The notes: a model not told the origin generated them from the sequence alone. Shown: positions 43,735-52,582, counted from the stretch's first letter. The stretch is 64,000 nucleotides of DNA from Dietzia sp. NCCP-2495 (GCF_026011735.1 NZ_BRVN01000004.1:1-64000); one strand, 5' to 3'. Numbers and translations are program-made.

Positions 43735-45213
43735 TCAGGTGTAGAGCGACTTCTTGCTGGTCTCGGGCGCGAGCACCAGGGAGATGATCGTCAGCACGGA
43801 CATCGCGGCCAGGTAGTAGCCGACGTGCGCCACCGAGAAGTGCTGCACGAGCCACACCGCGGCGAACGGCGTGAGCGCGGCACCGAGGATGGCGGAGATG
43901 TTGTAGGCCACGCCCGAGCCGGTGTAGCGGGTGTTGGTGGGGAACAGCTCCGGCAGCACCGCCGACATGGGGCCGAAGGTCAGTCCCATGAGCGCCATGC
44001 CGACACAGAGGAACACCAGCATCCGGCCCACGTCGAGATTCTCGCCGGTGCCCATCGCCTCCGGGCTGAGCCACCACCCGAACGACAGGCCGAACAGGAT
44101 GATCCCGACGGTCGTGGCGATGAGCATCGTGCGGCGCCCGAAGCGGTCGGCGAGGTAACCGGCGATCGGGATGAACGCCGCGAACAGCAGGATCGCGGTC
44201 ACCTGCAGGACGAGGAACGACTGATAGCCGTAGCCGAGCCCGCCGGTGTCCTCGCCGCCGATCGCGAACGACAGGATCCACGTGGTCATGAGGTAGAACA
44301 GGCCATAGGTGGCCAGCATGATGAACGTGCCGAGGATGATCTCCCACCAGTTCTTGCGGAACACCTCGGTCACGGGCGCCTTGACGCGCTCGTTCTGCTC
44401 GATCGCCTTGGCGAAGACCGGCGTCTCCTCGATGCGCAGCCGGACGTACAGGCCCACGGCCACCATCACGACGGACAGCAGGAACGGCAGGCGCCATCCC
44501 CACACGAGGAACGGGTCGCTCAGGTCGGCGGCGGTCGAGTCGTAGGCGAACCAGATGGTCAGCAGCAGGAAAATCCCGTTGGCGAGGATAAACCCAAACG
44601 GGGCGCCGAGCTGCGGCCACATCGCGGCGAAGGCGCGCTTTCCCGGCTGGGCGGTCTCGGAGGCGAGCAGGGCAGCGCCCGACCACTCACCGCCCAGGCC
44701 GATGCCCTGGAAGAAGCGCAGGATCGTGAGCATCGCCGGGGCGAACACGCCGATCTGGTGGAACGTCGGCAGCAGCCCGATGAGGAAGGTCGCGATGCCC
44801 ATCGTCAGGAGCGCGCCGACGAGGGTGACCTTGCGGCCGAGCCGGTCGCCGTAGTGCCCGAACAAGACCGAGCCGAGCGGGCGGGCGATGAACGCGGTGC
44901 CGAAGGTCGCCATGGAGGCCAGCAGTGCGGTGTCCGCGTCGCCGCCGGCGAAGAACAGGAGGGGAAAGACCGAGACCGCCGCGGTGGCGAAGATGTAGAA
45001 ATCGTAGAACTCGATCGTGGTGCCGATGAGCGAGGCGAGGATGATCCGCCGCCGGGGGACGGTCGACGTGTCGCCCTCGGCGTCCCCGGCGTCCGCGGCG
45101 CGTTCAGCGTCCCCGACGCGATCCTGTGCCGCGCCGACGTGGGGTGCGTCGGTGGGGTCGACGACGACGTCGTCGTCCGGCCTCGATTCGGTTCTCGAAT
45201 CCGACGATCTCAT
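43735..45213 (-). CDS. MHS-family major facilitator transporter
   Basis: The 492-residue membrane protein belongs to the metabolite:H+ symporter family (ShiA, ProP, KgtP). It has an acidic 50-residue N-terminal tail, then twelve membrane segments with SLIGTTIEFYDFYIFATAA in the first, FGHYGDRLGRK in loop 2-3, the FFQGIGLGGEWSGAALLASE segment, and a second DRFGRR loop. The substrate is probably a dicarboxylate, shikimate-like or betaine-like compound; not determinable here. GAGGAG lies 4 bases before the ATG. Confidence 0.9.
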   Translation of the reverse strand: MRSSDSRTESRPDDDVVVDPTDAPHVGAAQDRVGDAERAADAGDAEGDTSTVPRRRIILASLIGTTIEFYDFYIFATAAVSVFPLLFFAGGDADTALLASMATFGTAFIARPLGSVLFGHYGDRLGRKVTLVGALLTMGIATFLIGLLPTFHQIGVFAPAMLTILRFFQGIGLGGEWSGAALLASETAQPGKRAFAAMWPQLGAPFGFILANGIFLLLTIWFAYDSTAADLSDPFLVWGWRLPFLLSVVMVAVGLYVRLRIEETPVFAKAIEQNERVKAPVTEVFRKNWWEIILGTFIMLATYGLFYLMTTWILSFAIGGEDTGGLGYGYQSFLVLQVTAILLFAAFIPIAGYLADRFGRRTMLIATTVGIILFGLSFGWWLSPEAMGTGENLDVGRMLVFLCVGMALMGLTFGPMSAVLPELFPTNTRYTGSGVAYNISAILGAALTPFAAVWLVQHFSVAHVGYYLAAMSVLTIISLVLAPETSKKSLYT

Positions 45214-45442
45214 GTTTCTCCTCGTGTGCGGCGGCGGCCGGATCCCGGATCGCGGGGCCGGCCTTCCGGTCGTGGCGGGTGATGCCGTGCCGCCCGTCGT
45301 GGCCGACCACGCCGAACTGCTCGATCGGCGTGCCCGGTCCGGCGGGCGGAATACACAGTAGGAGAAGATGTGTCTTCCGTCACATCTTGATGCGTGGAAT
45401 CTACAGGTGGTACCCGATCGCACCGGTTACGGCGCCTCCGAC

Positions 45443-45457
45443 TGGACAATGTGTCCA
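45443..45457. promoter_or_regulatory. Palindrome TGGACA-N3-TGTCCA
   Basis: A perfect 6-3-6 inverted repeat lies in the 284-bp gap between the MHS transporter start (45213) and the SDR stop (45498). This symmetry is common for TetR or MarR operators. It is 230 bp from the transporter ATG, so the target is uncertain. The rest of the gap holds no gene. Confidence 0.5.
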
Positions 45458-45497
45458 CTTCCGGGCGCCGGTCAGCTACCTCCGTCCAGACCCAGCG

Positions 45498-46268
45498 CTA
45501 CTGGGCGAGGTACTTGTTCACCAGGCGCGTCGCGAAGTTCGGCGAGAACTTGGACAAGTTGCCCAGGAGGAGCGTCTGCAGACCGACCGAGTAGGACGTG
45601 CGGTGGATCCGGCGGTCGAGGGCCGTCGGGTGCACCGACTGCCACACCTTGTCGGCAACCTGCTCGGGAGTGATGTTCACGCCGAGGGTCTTGGTGGACT
45701 TGGCCTCGTTATCGGCGAGCGAGGTCTTGGCCCAGAGCGGCCAGATGCCCACGACCCTGACGTCGTGCTTCTCCCACTCGAGCTCGAGTGCCTCGGTCAG
45801 GCCGGCGACGTAGAACTTGGCGGCGCTATAGGTGGCGATGCCGGGCTGGCCGTAGATCGCCGACGCGGAGGCGATGTTGACCAGGTGCGCGCCCGGGGTC
45901 GCCTTGAGGTAGGGCAGGGCGGCCTGTGCTCCGTACGTCACGCCCAGGACGTCGATGTCGATCTGCGCCTTGATCGCGCCGGTCGAGATCTCGTCGAGGT
46001 CCCCGGCGACGAGCACGCCCGCGTTGTTGTCCAGCACGTCGAGTGTGCCGCCGGTGTGCGAGGCGAACTCAGCCAGGGCGTCCGCCCACTGCTGGGGCTC
46101 ACGGACGTCGAGCTCACCGACGATCCAGTCCGGATGCTCGGACTTCACCGCGGCGAGTGCGGCCTGGTCGACGTCGTACACACCGACCTTCCAGCCTTCG
46201 CGCGCGAAGCGCTCGGCAGTGGCCAGGCCGATACCGGCCGCGCCGCCCGTGATGAAGATCGATGGCAT
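45498..46268 (-). CDS. Short-chain dehydrogenase/reductase
   Basis: A 256-residue classical SDR: cofactor loop TGGAAGIGLATAERFA (7-22), DNNAGVL, and the catalytic Ser...Tyr-x3-Lys as NIASASAIYG...YSAAKFYVAG. The Asp at position 32 (YDVDQ) suggests NAD rather than NADP. The substrate is unknown; the C-terminal part (HRTSYSVGLQTLLLG) resembles mycobacterial acyl-chain SDRs. GGGGGAG lies before the ATG. Confidence 0.9.
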   Translation of the reverse strand: MPSIFITGGAAGIGLATAERFAREGWKVGVYDVDQAALAAVKSEHPDWIVGELDVREPQQWADALAEFASHTGGTLDVLDNNAGVLVAGDLDEISTGAIKAQIDIDVLGVTYGAQAALPYLKATPGAHLVNIASASAIYGQPGIATYSAAKFYVAGLTEALELEWEKHDVRVVGIWPLWAKTSLADNEAKSTKTLGVNITPEQVADKVWQSVHPTALDRRIHRTSYSVGLQTLLLGNLSKFSPNFATRLVNKYLAQ

Positions 46269-46441
46269 GTGCTTCTCCCCCGTGAGAATTCTGGACGCTC
46301 GACGGTGCGGGAGCGTGATACCTGCACGTCAGCGCGGCGTAGTTCGCCGATTCCCCTACTAGGCCCAAGCGTAGTGCCTCAGGCCCCGCGGCCTAAAACA
46401 CGAGGAAACCATCAGAAAGTCGATTCGCACATCACATGATC

Positions 46442-46455
46442 GTGAGTCAAATCAC
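46442..46455. promoter_or_regulatory. CRP/GlxR-like site GTGA-N6-TCAC
   Basis: GTGAGTCAAATCAC fits the core of the TGTGA-N6-TCACA consensus of CRP-type regulators, which include the global regulator GlxR in Corynebacterium relatives. TACGAT at 46459-46464 is a good -10 element, so the site would overlap the -35 region of a promoter for the small gene at 46522. Repression is the likelier effect. Confidence 0.5.
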
Positions 46456-46521
46456 TGTTACGATCGGCAACGTCGGGCCGGCGCCCCTGACCGGTCGCGA
46501 CCTTTTTCGAAAGGACCCCTC

Positions 46522-46725
46522 ATGGATCTCGGCTCCATCGCAATGGGCTCTCTCGCCCTTCCCATCATCGGCTCGCTCGGCGGCTCACTCGGCACGGGCT
46601 CGCTCCTACAGAACGCCAGCAGCGGCGGCAGTGGCGGCGGCAGCGGCGACTCGCTGATCGGGATGCTCCCTACCGACATCCTCGGCGATCTGATCCCGAC
46701 GGACCTCCTCGGCGGATTGTCCTGA
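46522..46725 (+). CDS. Small hydrophobic Gly/Leu-rich protein
   Basis: The 67-residue product begins MDLGSIAMGSLALPIIG, continues with a Gly/Ser stretch (SSGGSGGGSGDS) and ends with two similar segments, LPTDILGDL and IPTDLLGGL. AAAGGA lies 8 bases before the ATG, and a promoter with a CRP-like site is 60 bp upstream. It has no cleavable signal peptide. The size and MDL start recall the small pore-forming PorH/PorA peptides of corynebacteria, but the resemblance is weak and the function is open. Confidence 0.6.
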   Translation: MDLGSIAMGSLALPIIGSLGGSLGTGSLLQNASSGGSGGGSGDSLIGMLPTDILGDLIPTDLLGGLS

Positions 46726-46825
46726 CCCACCGACAGGACTGACCTATCGACAGTCCTGACCGCTGTGCAGGCCTGACCCATCGGCGGCCCTGACCTATCG
46801 CCAGCCCTGGCCCGCTGAGAGCCCA
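46724..46825. repeat. Six degenerate 17-bp tandem repeats
   Basis: Exact 17-bp spacing from 46724: GACCCACCGACAGGACT, GACCTATCGACAGTCCT, GACCGCTGTGCAGGCCT, GACCCATCGGCGGCCCT, GACCTATCGCCAGCCCT and a weaker sixth. The first unit shares its first two bases with the stop codon of the small gene. Units match at 9 to 13 positions. The array fills the gap before the convergent ndh gene. Confidence 0.85.
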
Positions 46826-46883
46826 GCTCCGCGGGTTATGGCGCGCCCAGGCGCCAAGGCCGCTTACTCACGCCTCGGTTCGT

Positions 46884-48275
46884 CTACGGCGTCGGTTCGA
46901 TCCGGCTGCGGGGGATCTCGCCCCCGTATACGCGGTCGATCGCCCGACGTCCGTAGACGAACCTCGCGGTGGAACTGAGGTGCGAGCGATGATCGCCCAC
47001 GATGTGCATTCCCCACGAGAAGAGGGTGGCAATACGGTTGCGGAACCCGATGAGGAAGGCCAGGTGGACCAGTAGCCACATCACCCAGGCGATGAAGCCG
47101 TGGAATTCGATCCCACCCATCTTCACCACGGCGCTGTACCTGGACACCGTGGCCATGGAGCCCTTGTCGAAGTATTTGAACGGCGGACGGCCGGCAGGGG
47201 TCTGCTTGCCGGCGACCTCTCGGGTGATGTGCTTGGCCACGTGCTTGGCGCCCTGGATCGCCACCGGAGACACGCCGGGAAGCTTGTCGAGGCTCATCAT
47301 GTCGCCGATCACGAAGATCTCGGGATGCCCGGGAACCGAGAGGTCCTTGGTGACCTGAACGCGACCGGCGCGGTCGACCTCGGCCTCGGTCTGGTCGGCG
47401 ATCATTTTCCCCAGCGGGCTGGCCTGCACCCCGGCGGACCAGATCTTGCAGGCCGTGGTGATCCGGTGCGTCGTGCCGTCCTCTTCCTTGACCTCGACAC
47501 CCGTCGCGTCGACATCGGTGACCATGGCGTTGAGCATGACCTCCACGCCGAGCTCCTCCAGCCTCATCTGTGCGGCCTTGCCGAGCTTCTCCCCGAACGG
47601 CGGCAACAGGCCGGGGGCGGCGTCGAGGAGGATGATCCTGGCTTCGGCCGGATCGATGCGACGGAAGCTGTTCTTGAGGGTACGGTTGGCCAGCTCACCG
47701 ATCTGTCCGGCCATCTCGACCCCGGTCGGTCCTCCGCCTACCACGACAAAGGTGAGGAGCTTGCGGCGTTCCTCCGGGTCCTCGGTGAGTTCCGCCAGTT
47801 CGAAGCTGCCGAGGATCCGACCACGGAGTTCGAGGGCGTCGTCGATGGTCTTCATCCCGGGCGCCCACCGCTCGAAATGGTCATTGCCGAAGTACGACTG
47901 GTTGGCTCCGGCGGCGACGATCAGGCTGTCGTACTCGAGTGTGAAGTCGACGTGTCCGGCCTGGGCGTGGACGGTCCGGGCTGAGACGTCGATCTGGTCG
48001 ACCTCGCCGAGGGTGACCGTGACGTTCTTCTGGTCCCGCAGGACCAGGCGGGTCGACGGGGCGATCTCGCCGACGGAGAGGATCCCGGTCGCCACCTGGT
48101 AGAGCAGCGGCTGGAACAGGTGATGGCCTGTCATGGCAACCAGCGTCACGTCGACGTCGGCGTCCTCGAGCTGCTGCGCGGCGGTCAGACCGCCGAAGCC
48201 CGAGCCGATGATGACGACGCGATGCCGGCGAGCGGCAGCCGGGACGTCCTCGCCCTGACTGTTGATTGCATCCAC
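46884..48275 (-). CDS. ndh: Type II NADH dehydrogenase
   Basis: The 463-residue flavoprotein oxidises NADH and reduces menaquinone at the inner face of the membrane without pumping protons. FAD motif VVIIGSGFGGLTAAQQLE, the quinone-site GHHLFQPLLYQVATG, NADH motif FVVVGGGPTGVEMAGQI and the second FAD contact EIFVIGDM are clear. The C-terminal WVMWLLVHLAFLIGFRNR segment is the membrane anchor. The GTG at 48275 has AGGAG 9 bases upstream. Length equals that of mycobacterial Ndh. Confidence 0.95.
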   Translation of the reverse strand: MDAINSQGEDVPAAARRHRVVIIGSGFGGLTAAQQLEDADVDVTLVAMTGHHLFQPLLYQVATGILSVGEIAPSTRLVLRDQKNVTVTLGEVDQIDVSARTVHAQAGHVDFTLEYDSLIVAAGANQSYFGNDHFERWAPGMKTIDDALELRGRILGSFELAELTEDPEERRKLLTFVVVGGGPTGVEMAGQIGELANRTLKNSFRRIDPAEARIILLDAAPGLLPPFGEKLGKAAQMRLEELGVEVMLNAMVTDVDATGVEVKEEDGTTHRITTACKIWSAGVQASPLGKMIADQTEAEVDRAGRVQVTKDLSVPGHPEIFVIGDMMSLDKLPGVSPVAIQGAKHVAKHITREVAGKQTPAGRPPFKYFDKGSMATVSRYSAVVKMGGIEFHGFIAWVMWLLVHLAFLIGFRNRIATLFSWGMHIVGDHRSHLSSTARFVYGRRAIDRVYGGEIPRSRIEPTP

Positions 48276-48368
48276 TTTGGCACTCCTGATCTCGGTGGTC
48301 GGCGCCCAGAACGTTACCCCCGCCCCACAGGGTTCGTCCGGCTTCCGGAGCGCCCGCACCCCGATGCG

Positions 48369-48731
48369 CTAGTCGGGGAGATCGTCAATGCACCCGTGCG
48401 TCCGTGCGAGCATCGCGGCGAATCCGGCCAGGAAGTCACTTCCCCGCCGCGCGGCCTGCTGCTCCACGAGTCCGCGACCCAGCACCCGGGCTACTGCCTC
48501 GACCGCAGCACTCCCGTCGGACTGTCCGTCGGCATCGAGCTGGGTCAGCGCCAGTCCGGCAGCGCAGGCCTGCCCCTCGTAGAACAGCAGGTCTGGCAGG
48601 ATCGCGTCGAGGGCCCGAGACAGCTCACCCGCCGGACGCTCGTCGAGCACCCCCGACACGGACGCACGGTACTGCTCGAACCGGTCGATGGCCGCCTCGA
48701 ACTCCCGCCTCAACTCACTGGTGTCGTTCAT
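48369..48731 (-). CDS. Hypothetical helical protein
   Basis: The 120-residue acidic, Ala/Leu-rich protein is predicted all-helical (RREFEAAIDRFEQYRASV, ALDAILPDLLFYEGQACAAG). Two Cys are widely separated. GGAGGAGG lies 6-10 bases before the ATG at 48731. No family is recognised. It is divergent from the LURP-one-like gene at 48811, 79 bp away. Confidence 0.7.
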   Translation of the reverse strand: MNDTSELRREFEAAIDRFEQYRASVSGVLDERPAGELSRALDAILPDLLFYEGQACAAGLALTQLDADGQSDGSAAVEAVARVLGRGLVEQQAARRGSDFLAGFAAMLARTHGCIDDLPD

Positions 48732-48810
48732 GTGGCCTCCTCCTCCGCAGCGATCACTACTGGGTATCACGTGCGAGCCGCCGGTGGCGGATTCTCGAAC
48801 GCGGAGAACG

Positions 48811-49371
48811 ATGGTTCACATGAGCGGCCTGATGAGCAACGTTCTGCTGTTCCAGCAGACCACCAGTTTCGTCAAGAACGACTTCGCGATCCTCGACGAG
48901 GCCGGCCGCCAGGTCGGTCACGTCGAGACCGGCGGCAGCACCCTGATGCGGATGGTTGCCGGGTCCCGAGAACTGACCGTGTTCGAGGGTCCCGACAATC
49001 CGGTGCTCCGGGTGGAGGACGTCTATACGTTAGGCCGCGAGAGGATGCTGATCCGCGACGCCCATGGCGACCTCCTCGCGACGCTGGTCAGCAGGCTCCT
49101 ACTGTTCGGCACCCGCATCACGCTCGACGTCCGCGGCGAGGAGCTCGAGTTCACCGGGAACGTCTGGGGCTTCGAGTTCCAGATCGCCGGCCCGGGCGGC
49201 GAGATGGGGACGGTGTCCCGCACGTGGTCCGGCGTCGGCAATGCGTTCTTCGGCAAATCGACCTACTCACTGCGACTCGCCGAGTACCTCACGGTTCCCC
49301 AGCGTCACGCGATCATCGGTGCGGTGCTGGCGCTGGACCTCATCCGGGATAAGCGCAAGCGCAGTAGCTGA
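48811..49371 (+). CDS. LURP-one-related (YxjI/scramblase-like) protein
   Basis: The 186-residue protein has the tubby-like LURP-one pattern: an N-terminal LLFQQTTSFVKNDFAILDEAGRQVG, alternating strands with LRVEDVYTLGRERMLIRDAHGD, and the closing hydrophobic helix YLTVPQRHAIIGAVLALDLI. Function in bacteria is unknown; lipid contact is suspected for the fold. ATG at 48811 is best supported (GGAG 5 bases upstream); ATGs at 48820 and 48832 are alternatives. Confidence 0.82.
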   Translation: MVHMSGLMSNVLLFQQTTSFVKNDFAILDEAGRQVGHVETGGSTLMRMVAGSRELTVFEGPDNPVLRVEDVYTLGRERMLIRDAHGDLLATLVSRLLLFGTRITLDVRGEELEFTGNVWGFEFQIAGPGGEMGTVSRTWSGVGNAFFGKSTYSLRLAEYLTVPQRHAIIGAVLALDLIRDKRKRSS

Positions 49372-49953
49372 GCCGAGCGAGGTCCCGCTGTGCAGTTCTG
49401 GGGCGCCACCACTGACCGCCAAGGCTGTGTACGCCGACTGCGGGCGTGACCCCTCGTTGTGCAGTGTGGCCTCGCTGATGGTGCGTTGAGATTCCCGTGG
49501 AGCGGCGTTGATCCCCCACACCTACCGTGCGGAGATATGCCCTTCATCACACCCCGTGCTCCCGAGGGGGGCTCCTCTCGAGCAGGGGTCTGATGTGCCC
49601 CTCGGAGGTGCGGGAGCCGTCGTTGACCCGTCACGGTCATCGAACCATGCCGGCGCTCCTCACGTCCCCTGATGAGTGGTAAGACGTCCCAGGATGAGCG
49701 GCGAGTCGCTGGGACGTGATCTGACCGATGCGCGAGAAGACGAGCGATCCGTGTCCCCGGTCAGGCCAGCGCTGCGGGTGAGCGAACTCGGTGTCGTCGT
49801 CGTTGTCATCGTCCCCCACCACACCGACTTTCGGCGATTTGCGGTGACACACCCCATACATAGGGCTTGATGGTGTGAACTCCCCCGCCGCACGTCACCG
49901 GCGGGGCGGCGACGCGCCGACCGAGTCACCGAGGGGAAGGACCGCCCGGACCG
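49372..49953. other. Intergenic region without a convincing gene
   Basis: The 582 bp contain several short frames on both strands, none with family features or a good start site. A hairpin with arms ACGTCCCAG and CTGGGACGT (49684-49717) lies in the middle. An Asp-type repeat read as GTCGTCGTCGTTGTCATC occurs at 49795. Composition is slightly lower in GC than the neighbours around 49840-49870 (ACACACCCCATACATAGGG). The promoter of the BASS gene at 49954 probably lies in the last 100 bp. Confidence 0.5.
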
Positions 49954-50889
49954 ATGAACGATTCCGCACTGATCACCGTCGGGTTGCCGATCGCGCTGGC
50001 GATCATCATGTTCGGTCTGGGGCTGTCGCTCACGGTCGACGACTTCCGCCGCGTGGCCACCTCACCCCGCGCCGTGGTGGTGGCGCTGGTCCTGCAGATC
50101 CTCGTGCTGCCCGCGGTCGCGTTCGGCCTCGTGCTGGCCTTCGACCTCGACCCACTGCTGGCGGTGGGCGTGATGCTGCTGGCGGCCTCCCCCGGCGGGA
50201 CCACCGCCAACCTGCTCAGCCACCTCTTCCGCGGCGACGTGGCGCTCAACATCACCCTCACCGCGATCAACTCAGTACTCGCCGCCGTGACGATTCCGGT
50301 GATCACCAACCTCGCGATCGGCTACTTCGACGCCGACGGAACCCTGGGCCTGCAGTTCGGCAAGGTCGTGCAGGTCATCGCGATCGTGATCATCCCGGTG
50401 ATACTGGGCATGATCGTGCGCAGCCGCCGACCCGCGATGGCCGAGCGCGCGGACCGCCCGGTACGGATCTTCTCGATCGCCGTGCTGGTGATCGTCGCGG
50501 TGGGAGCGATCATCGGCGAGCGGGAGAACGTCCTGGACTACCTGTACTCCGTCGGCGCGGTGACCGGCCTGTTCTGCCTCGCCAGCCTCGCCCTGGGGTA
50601 CTGGGTCTCGAGGCTGCTGCGCCTGGACCGACCGCAGTCGATCGCCGCGTCCATGGAAATCGGCGTGCACAACACCACCATGGCGTTGACCATCGCCCTG
50701 AGCGTGCTGGGCAGCGTAGAGGTGGCGATCCCGGCCGCGGTCTACTCGATCCTCATGTACATCCTGGCGCCGGCCTTCGGGTTCACGATCAGCAAGGGGC
50801 ACGGCGGGTCCAGCGCGTCCAGCGGGCACGGCGGGCATTCCGGCCCCGCGGCGATCAGGGGCGCAGGCCCCGCAGAAAAACGTCGATGA
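49954..50889 (+). CDS. Bile acid:sodium symporter (BASS)-family transporter
   Basis: The 311-residue protein has about nine or ten membrane segments and the BASS signatures IMFGLGLSLTVDDFRRV, LLAASPGGTTANLLSHLFRGDVALNITLTAINS and SIAASMEIGVHNTTMALTIAL, where two broken helices cross at the sodium site. The C-terminal tail is Gly/Ser/His-rich. It is likely a sodium-coupled transporter of organic acids. Its last 35 bases overlap the 3' end of the convergent TetR gene. Confidence 0.9.
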   Translation: MNDSALITVGLPIALAIIMFGLGLSLTVDDFRRVATSPRAVVVALVLQILVLPAVAFGLVLAFDLDPLLAVGVMLLAASPGGTTANLLSHLFRGDVALNITLTAINSVLAAVTIPVITNLAIGYFDADGTLGLQFGKVVQVIAIVIIPVILGMIVRSRRPAMAERADRPVRIFSIAVLVIVAVGAIIGERENVLDYLYSVGAVTGLFCLASLALGYWVSRLLRLDRPQSIAASMEIGVHNTTMALTIALSVLGSVEVAIPAAVYSILMYILAPAFGFTISKGHGGSSASSGHGGHSGPAAIRGAGPAEKRR

Positions 50890-51409
50890 GCCAGTCGGTG
50901 AGCCCCGGGACCAGTTGATCCACGATCTCCGGGGTCGGGCGGGTGAGCAGACTGAGCCCCAGGTGGATCTGCAGGGTGCTCGCGTCGTGGCGGACCAGCC
51001 CGGCTGACCGCGCCGCGTCGACGACCGTGTCGATCGCGCCGAAGGTCTCCTCCCGCAGGTCGTGGATCGAGCGGGGCAGCGTGTCAGTGCTGAGACCACG
51101 GAACAGGTGCGGGAACAGGATGCCCAGTCGCAGCGCGGCGATGTCCCCGGCGAACCCGGTCCAGCCCGCGGCCGGGTCGGTCCCCATCTCCTCGAGCCTG
51201 CGCGCGCAGATGTCGCGGATCTGCGCGGCGATGTCCCGGGCGAGTCCCTCGATCAGGTCGTCGGGCGTGGGGAAGTGACGGTAGAGCGTGGCGATCCCGA
51301 CTCCCGCCTCGGCGGCGACAGCACTGTAGGGCACCACGGAGTCGCTCGCGTAGAGGGTGCGTGCAGCCGCGAGGATCGCGTCCCTGTTGGCGCGGGCATC
51401 GGCACGGAT
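50855..51409 (-). CDS. TetR-family regulator lacking a normal start codon
   Basis: The helix-turn-helix reads DAILAAARTLYASDSVVPYSAVAAEAGVGIATLYRHFPTPDDL and needs sequence to about 51409. From the in-frame TGA near 51430 to the GTG codons near 51340 there is no ATG, GTG or TTG. A strong GAGGAGG (51424-51418) lies 8 bases before an ATC and 5 before a GTC codon, so translation may begin at a non-standard codon or the start has mutated. The GTG at 51337 would cut off the first helix. Two palindromes upstream (51458-51502) and the divergent membrane gene suggest autoregulation. Confidence 0.8.
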   Translation of the reverse strand: MRADARANRDAILAAARTLYASDSVVPYSAVAAEAGVGIATLYRHFPTPDDLIEGLARDIAAQIRDICARRLEEMGTDPAAGWTGFAGDIAALRLGILFPHLFRGLSTDTLPRSIHDLREETFGAIDTVVDAARSAGLVRHDASTLQIHLGLSLLTRPTPEIVDQLVPGLTDWLIDVFLRGLRP

Positions 51410-51457
51410 GACTCTGTCCTCCTCGGATCAAGGCGACTCGATATTGCGTCGCGCTGT

Positions 51458-51502
51458 AACGGAGTATTACACTCCGTTTGATCCGGAGCAAAAGGCTCCG
51501 TT
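51458..51502. promoter_or_regulatory. Double TetR operator between divergent genes
   Basis: Site 1 (51458-51478) is AACGGAGT-N5-ACTCCGTT, a perfect inverted repeat. Site 2 (51482-51502) is TCCGGAGC-N5-GCTCCGTT, with weaker outer arms. Centres are 24 bp apart. They lie between the TetR gene and the membrane-protein gene at 51524, whose start is 21 bp from site 2. Confidence 0.82.
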
Positions 51503-51523
51503 TAGCACCTCTCGGAGGTCGAG

Positions 51524-52582
51524 ATGAATGGTTCCCCGACACACAACACACCCGTCGACTCGCCCGACCCGGGCACACCGGCCTCCGACGTCGCCACGTC
51601 GCCCGGTCCTGACGCGGACCAGGCCGCTGCCCAGCGGCGGAACCCGAAAATGCTCATCGGGATCGTGCTGGGCATCCCGGTCGTCATCTGCCTCATGCTG
51701 CTCGCCTTCGCCGCACCCGCGCTGAACTCCGGGCCCAAGGACCTCCCGGTAGCGGTGAGCGGTCCCGGCCCGGCGGTCGAGCAGATCACCACCATGATGA
51801 GCACGGCTCAGCCCGGTTCCATCGAGGCGCACACCTACGACTCCGCCGAGGCGGCCGCCGACGCCATCCGGAACCGCGAGGCCGTCGGCGGGATCGCCCT
51901 CGGCCCGGAGGGCGTCACAATCCAGATCGCCTCGGGCGCGGGCGCCCCGTACGCGCAGATGCTCCGCGGCATCGGCACCCAGATGGCCTCCGGCGGTCAG
52001 CAGGTCACCTACGAGGACCTGGCGCCGTTGTCGGAGAAGGACGCCGCCGGCGCCAGCCTGACGATCCTCGCCCTGCCCCTCATCTTCGGCGGGATGGCCT
52101 CGGCCGCGGCGCTCGTGCTGGGCTACCGAGGACGGGTCACCGCGCGGGTCCTCGCCGCGCTGGGGATCGCCCTCCTGGGTGGGTTCGTCGCCACGGCGAT
52201 CCTCCAGTTCGGCTTCGGCACCCTCGACGGGGACTACCTGACCACCTCACTGACGATCGCCGCCGGCATCGCCTCCATCTCACTGGTCGTGCTGGGCCTG
52301 GGACTCCTGCTCGGCCCGGCGGGGATCGGCCTGGGCGCCGTGCTCATGCTCTTCATCTCCAACCCGCTGTCGGGCATGGCCACCGGGCCGCTCTTCCTGC
52401 CGCAGCCCTGGGGCGCGATCGGCCAGTATCTCCCGCTCGGCGCGAGCGGCACCGCGCTGCGCTCGGTCGCCTACTTCGACGGTGCCGGCGCCACGCACGC
52501 CTGGATCGTGCTCGCCTGCTGGATGCTCGTCGGCATCGCGCTGGCCTACGCCGGCGCGCGCCGCACCCGCACCCGCGCCTGA
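51524..52582 (+). CDS. ABC-2/YhgE-like membrane protein
   Basis: The 352-residue protein has a disordered 40-residue N-terminus, a first membrane helix (MLIGIVLGIPVVICLMLLAF), an extracellular domain (about 65-175) and then five or six membrane helices with PLGASGTALRSVAYF before the last one. This is the layout of YhgE/Pip and DUF3533-type proteins, relatives of ABC-2 permeases often paired with TetR regulators. Such genes often act in drug or lipid export. GGAGG precedes the ATG. No ATPase gene is adjacent. Confidence 0.75.
   Translation: MNGSPTHNTPVDSPDPGTPASDVATSPGPDADQAAAQRRNPKMLIGIVLGIPVVICLMLLAFAAPALNSGPKDLPVAVSGPGPAVEQITTMMSTAQPGSIEAHTYDSAEAAADAIRNREAVGGIALGPEGVTIQIASGAGAPYAQMLRGIGTQMASGGQQVTYEDLAPLSEKDAAGASLTILALPLIFGGMASAAALVLGYRGRVTARVLAALGIALLGGFVATAILQFGFGTLDGDYLTTSLTIAAGIASISLVVLGLGLLLGPAGIGLGAVLMLFISNPLSGMATGPLFLPQPWGAIGQYLPLGASGTALRSVAYFDGAGATHAWIVLACWMLVGIALAYAGARRTRTRA

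Noticed and set aside
43825-45282. 485-codon plus-strand frame opposite the MHS transporter
   Set aside because: The product is a charged repeat-like shadow (Glu/Arg/His-rich); the opposite strand encodes a complete twelve-helix transporter.
46724-46825. Possible CRISPR or iteron origin
   Set aside because: Units are contiguous and degenerate, with no spacers, no replication gene and no AT-rich unwinding region.
49660-49861. Short minus-strand frame in the 582-bp gap
   Set aside because: No ribosome-binding site and no recognisable composition; it partly arises from a GTC triplet run.
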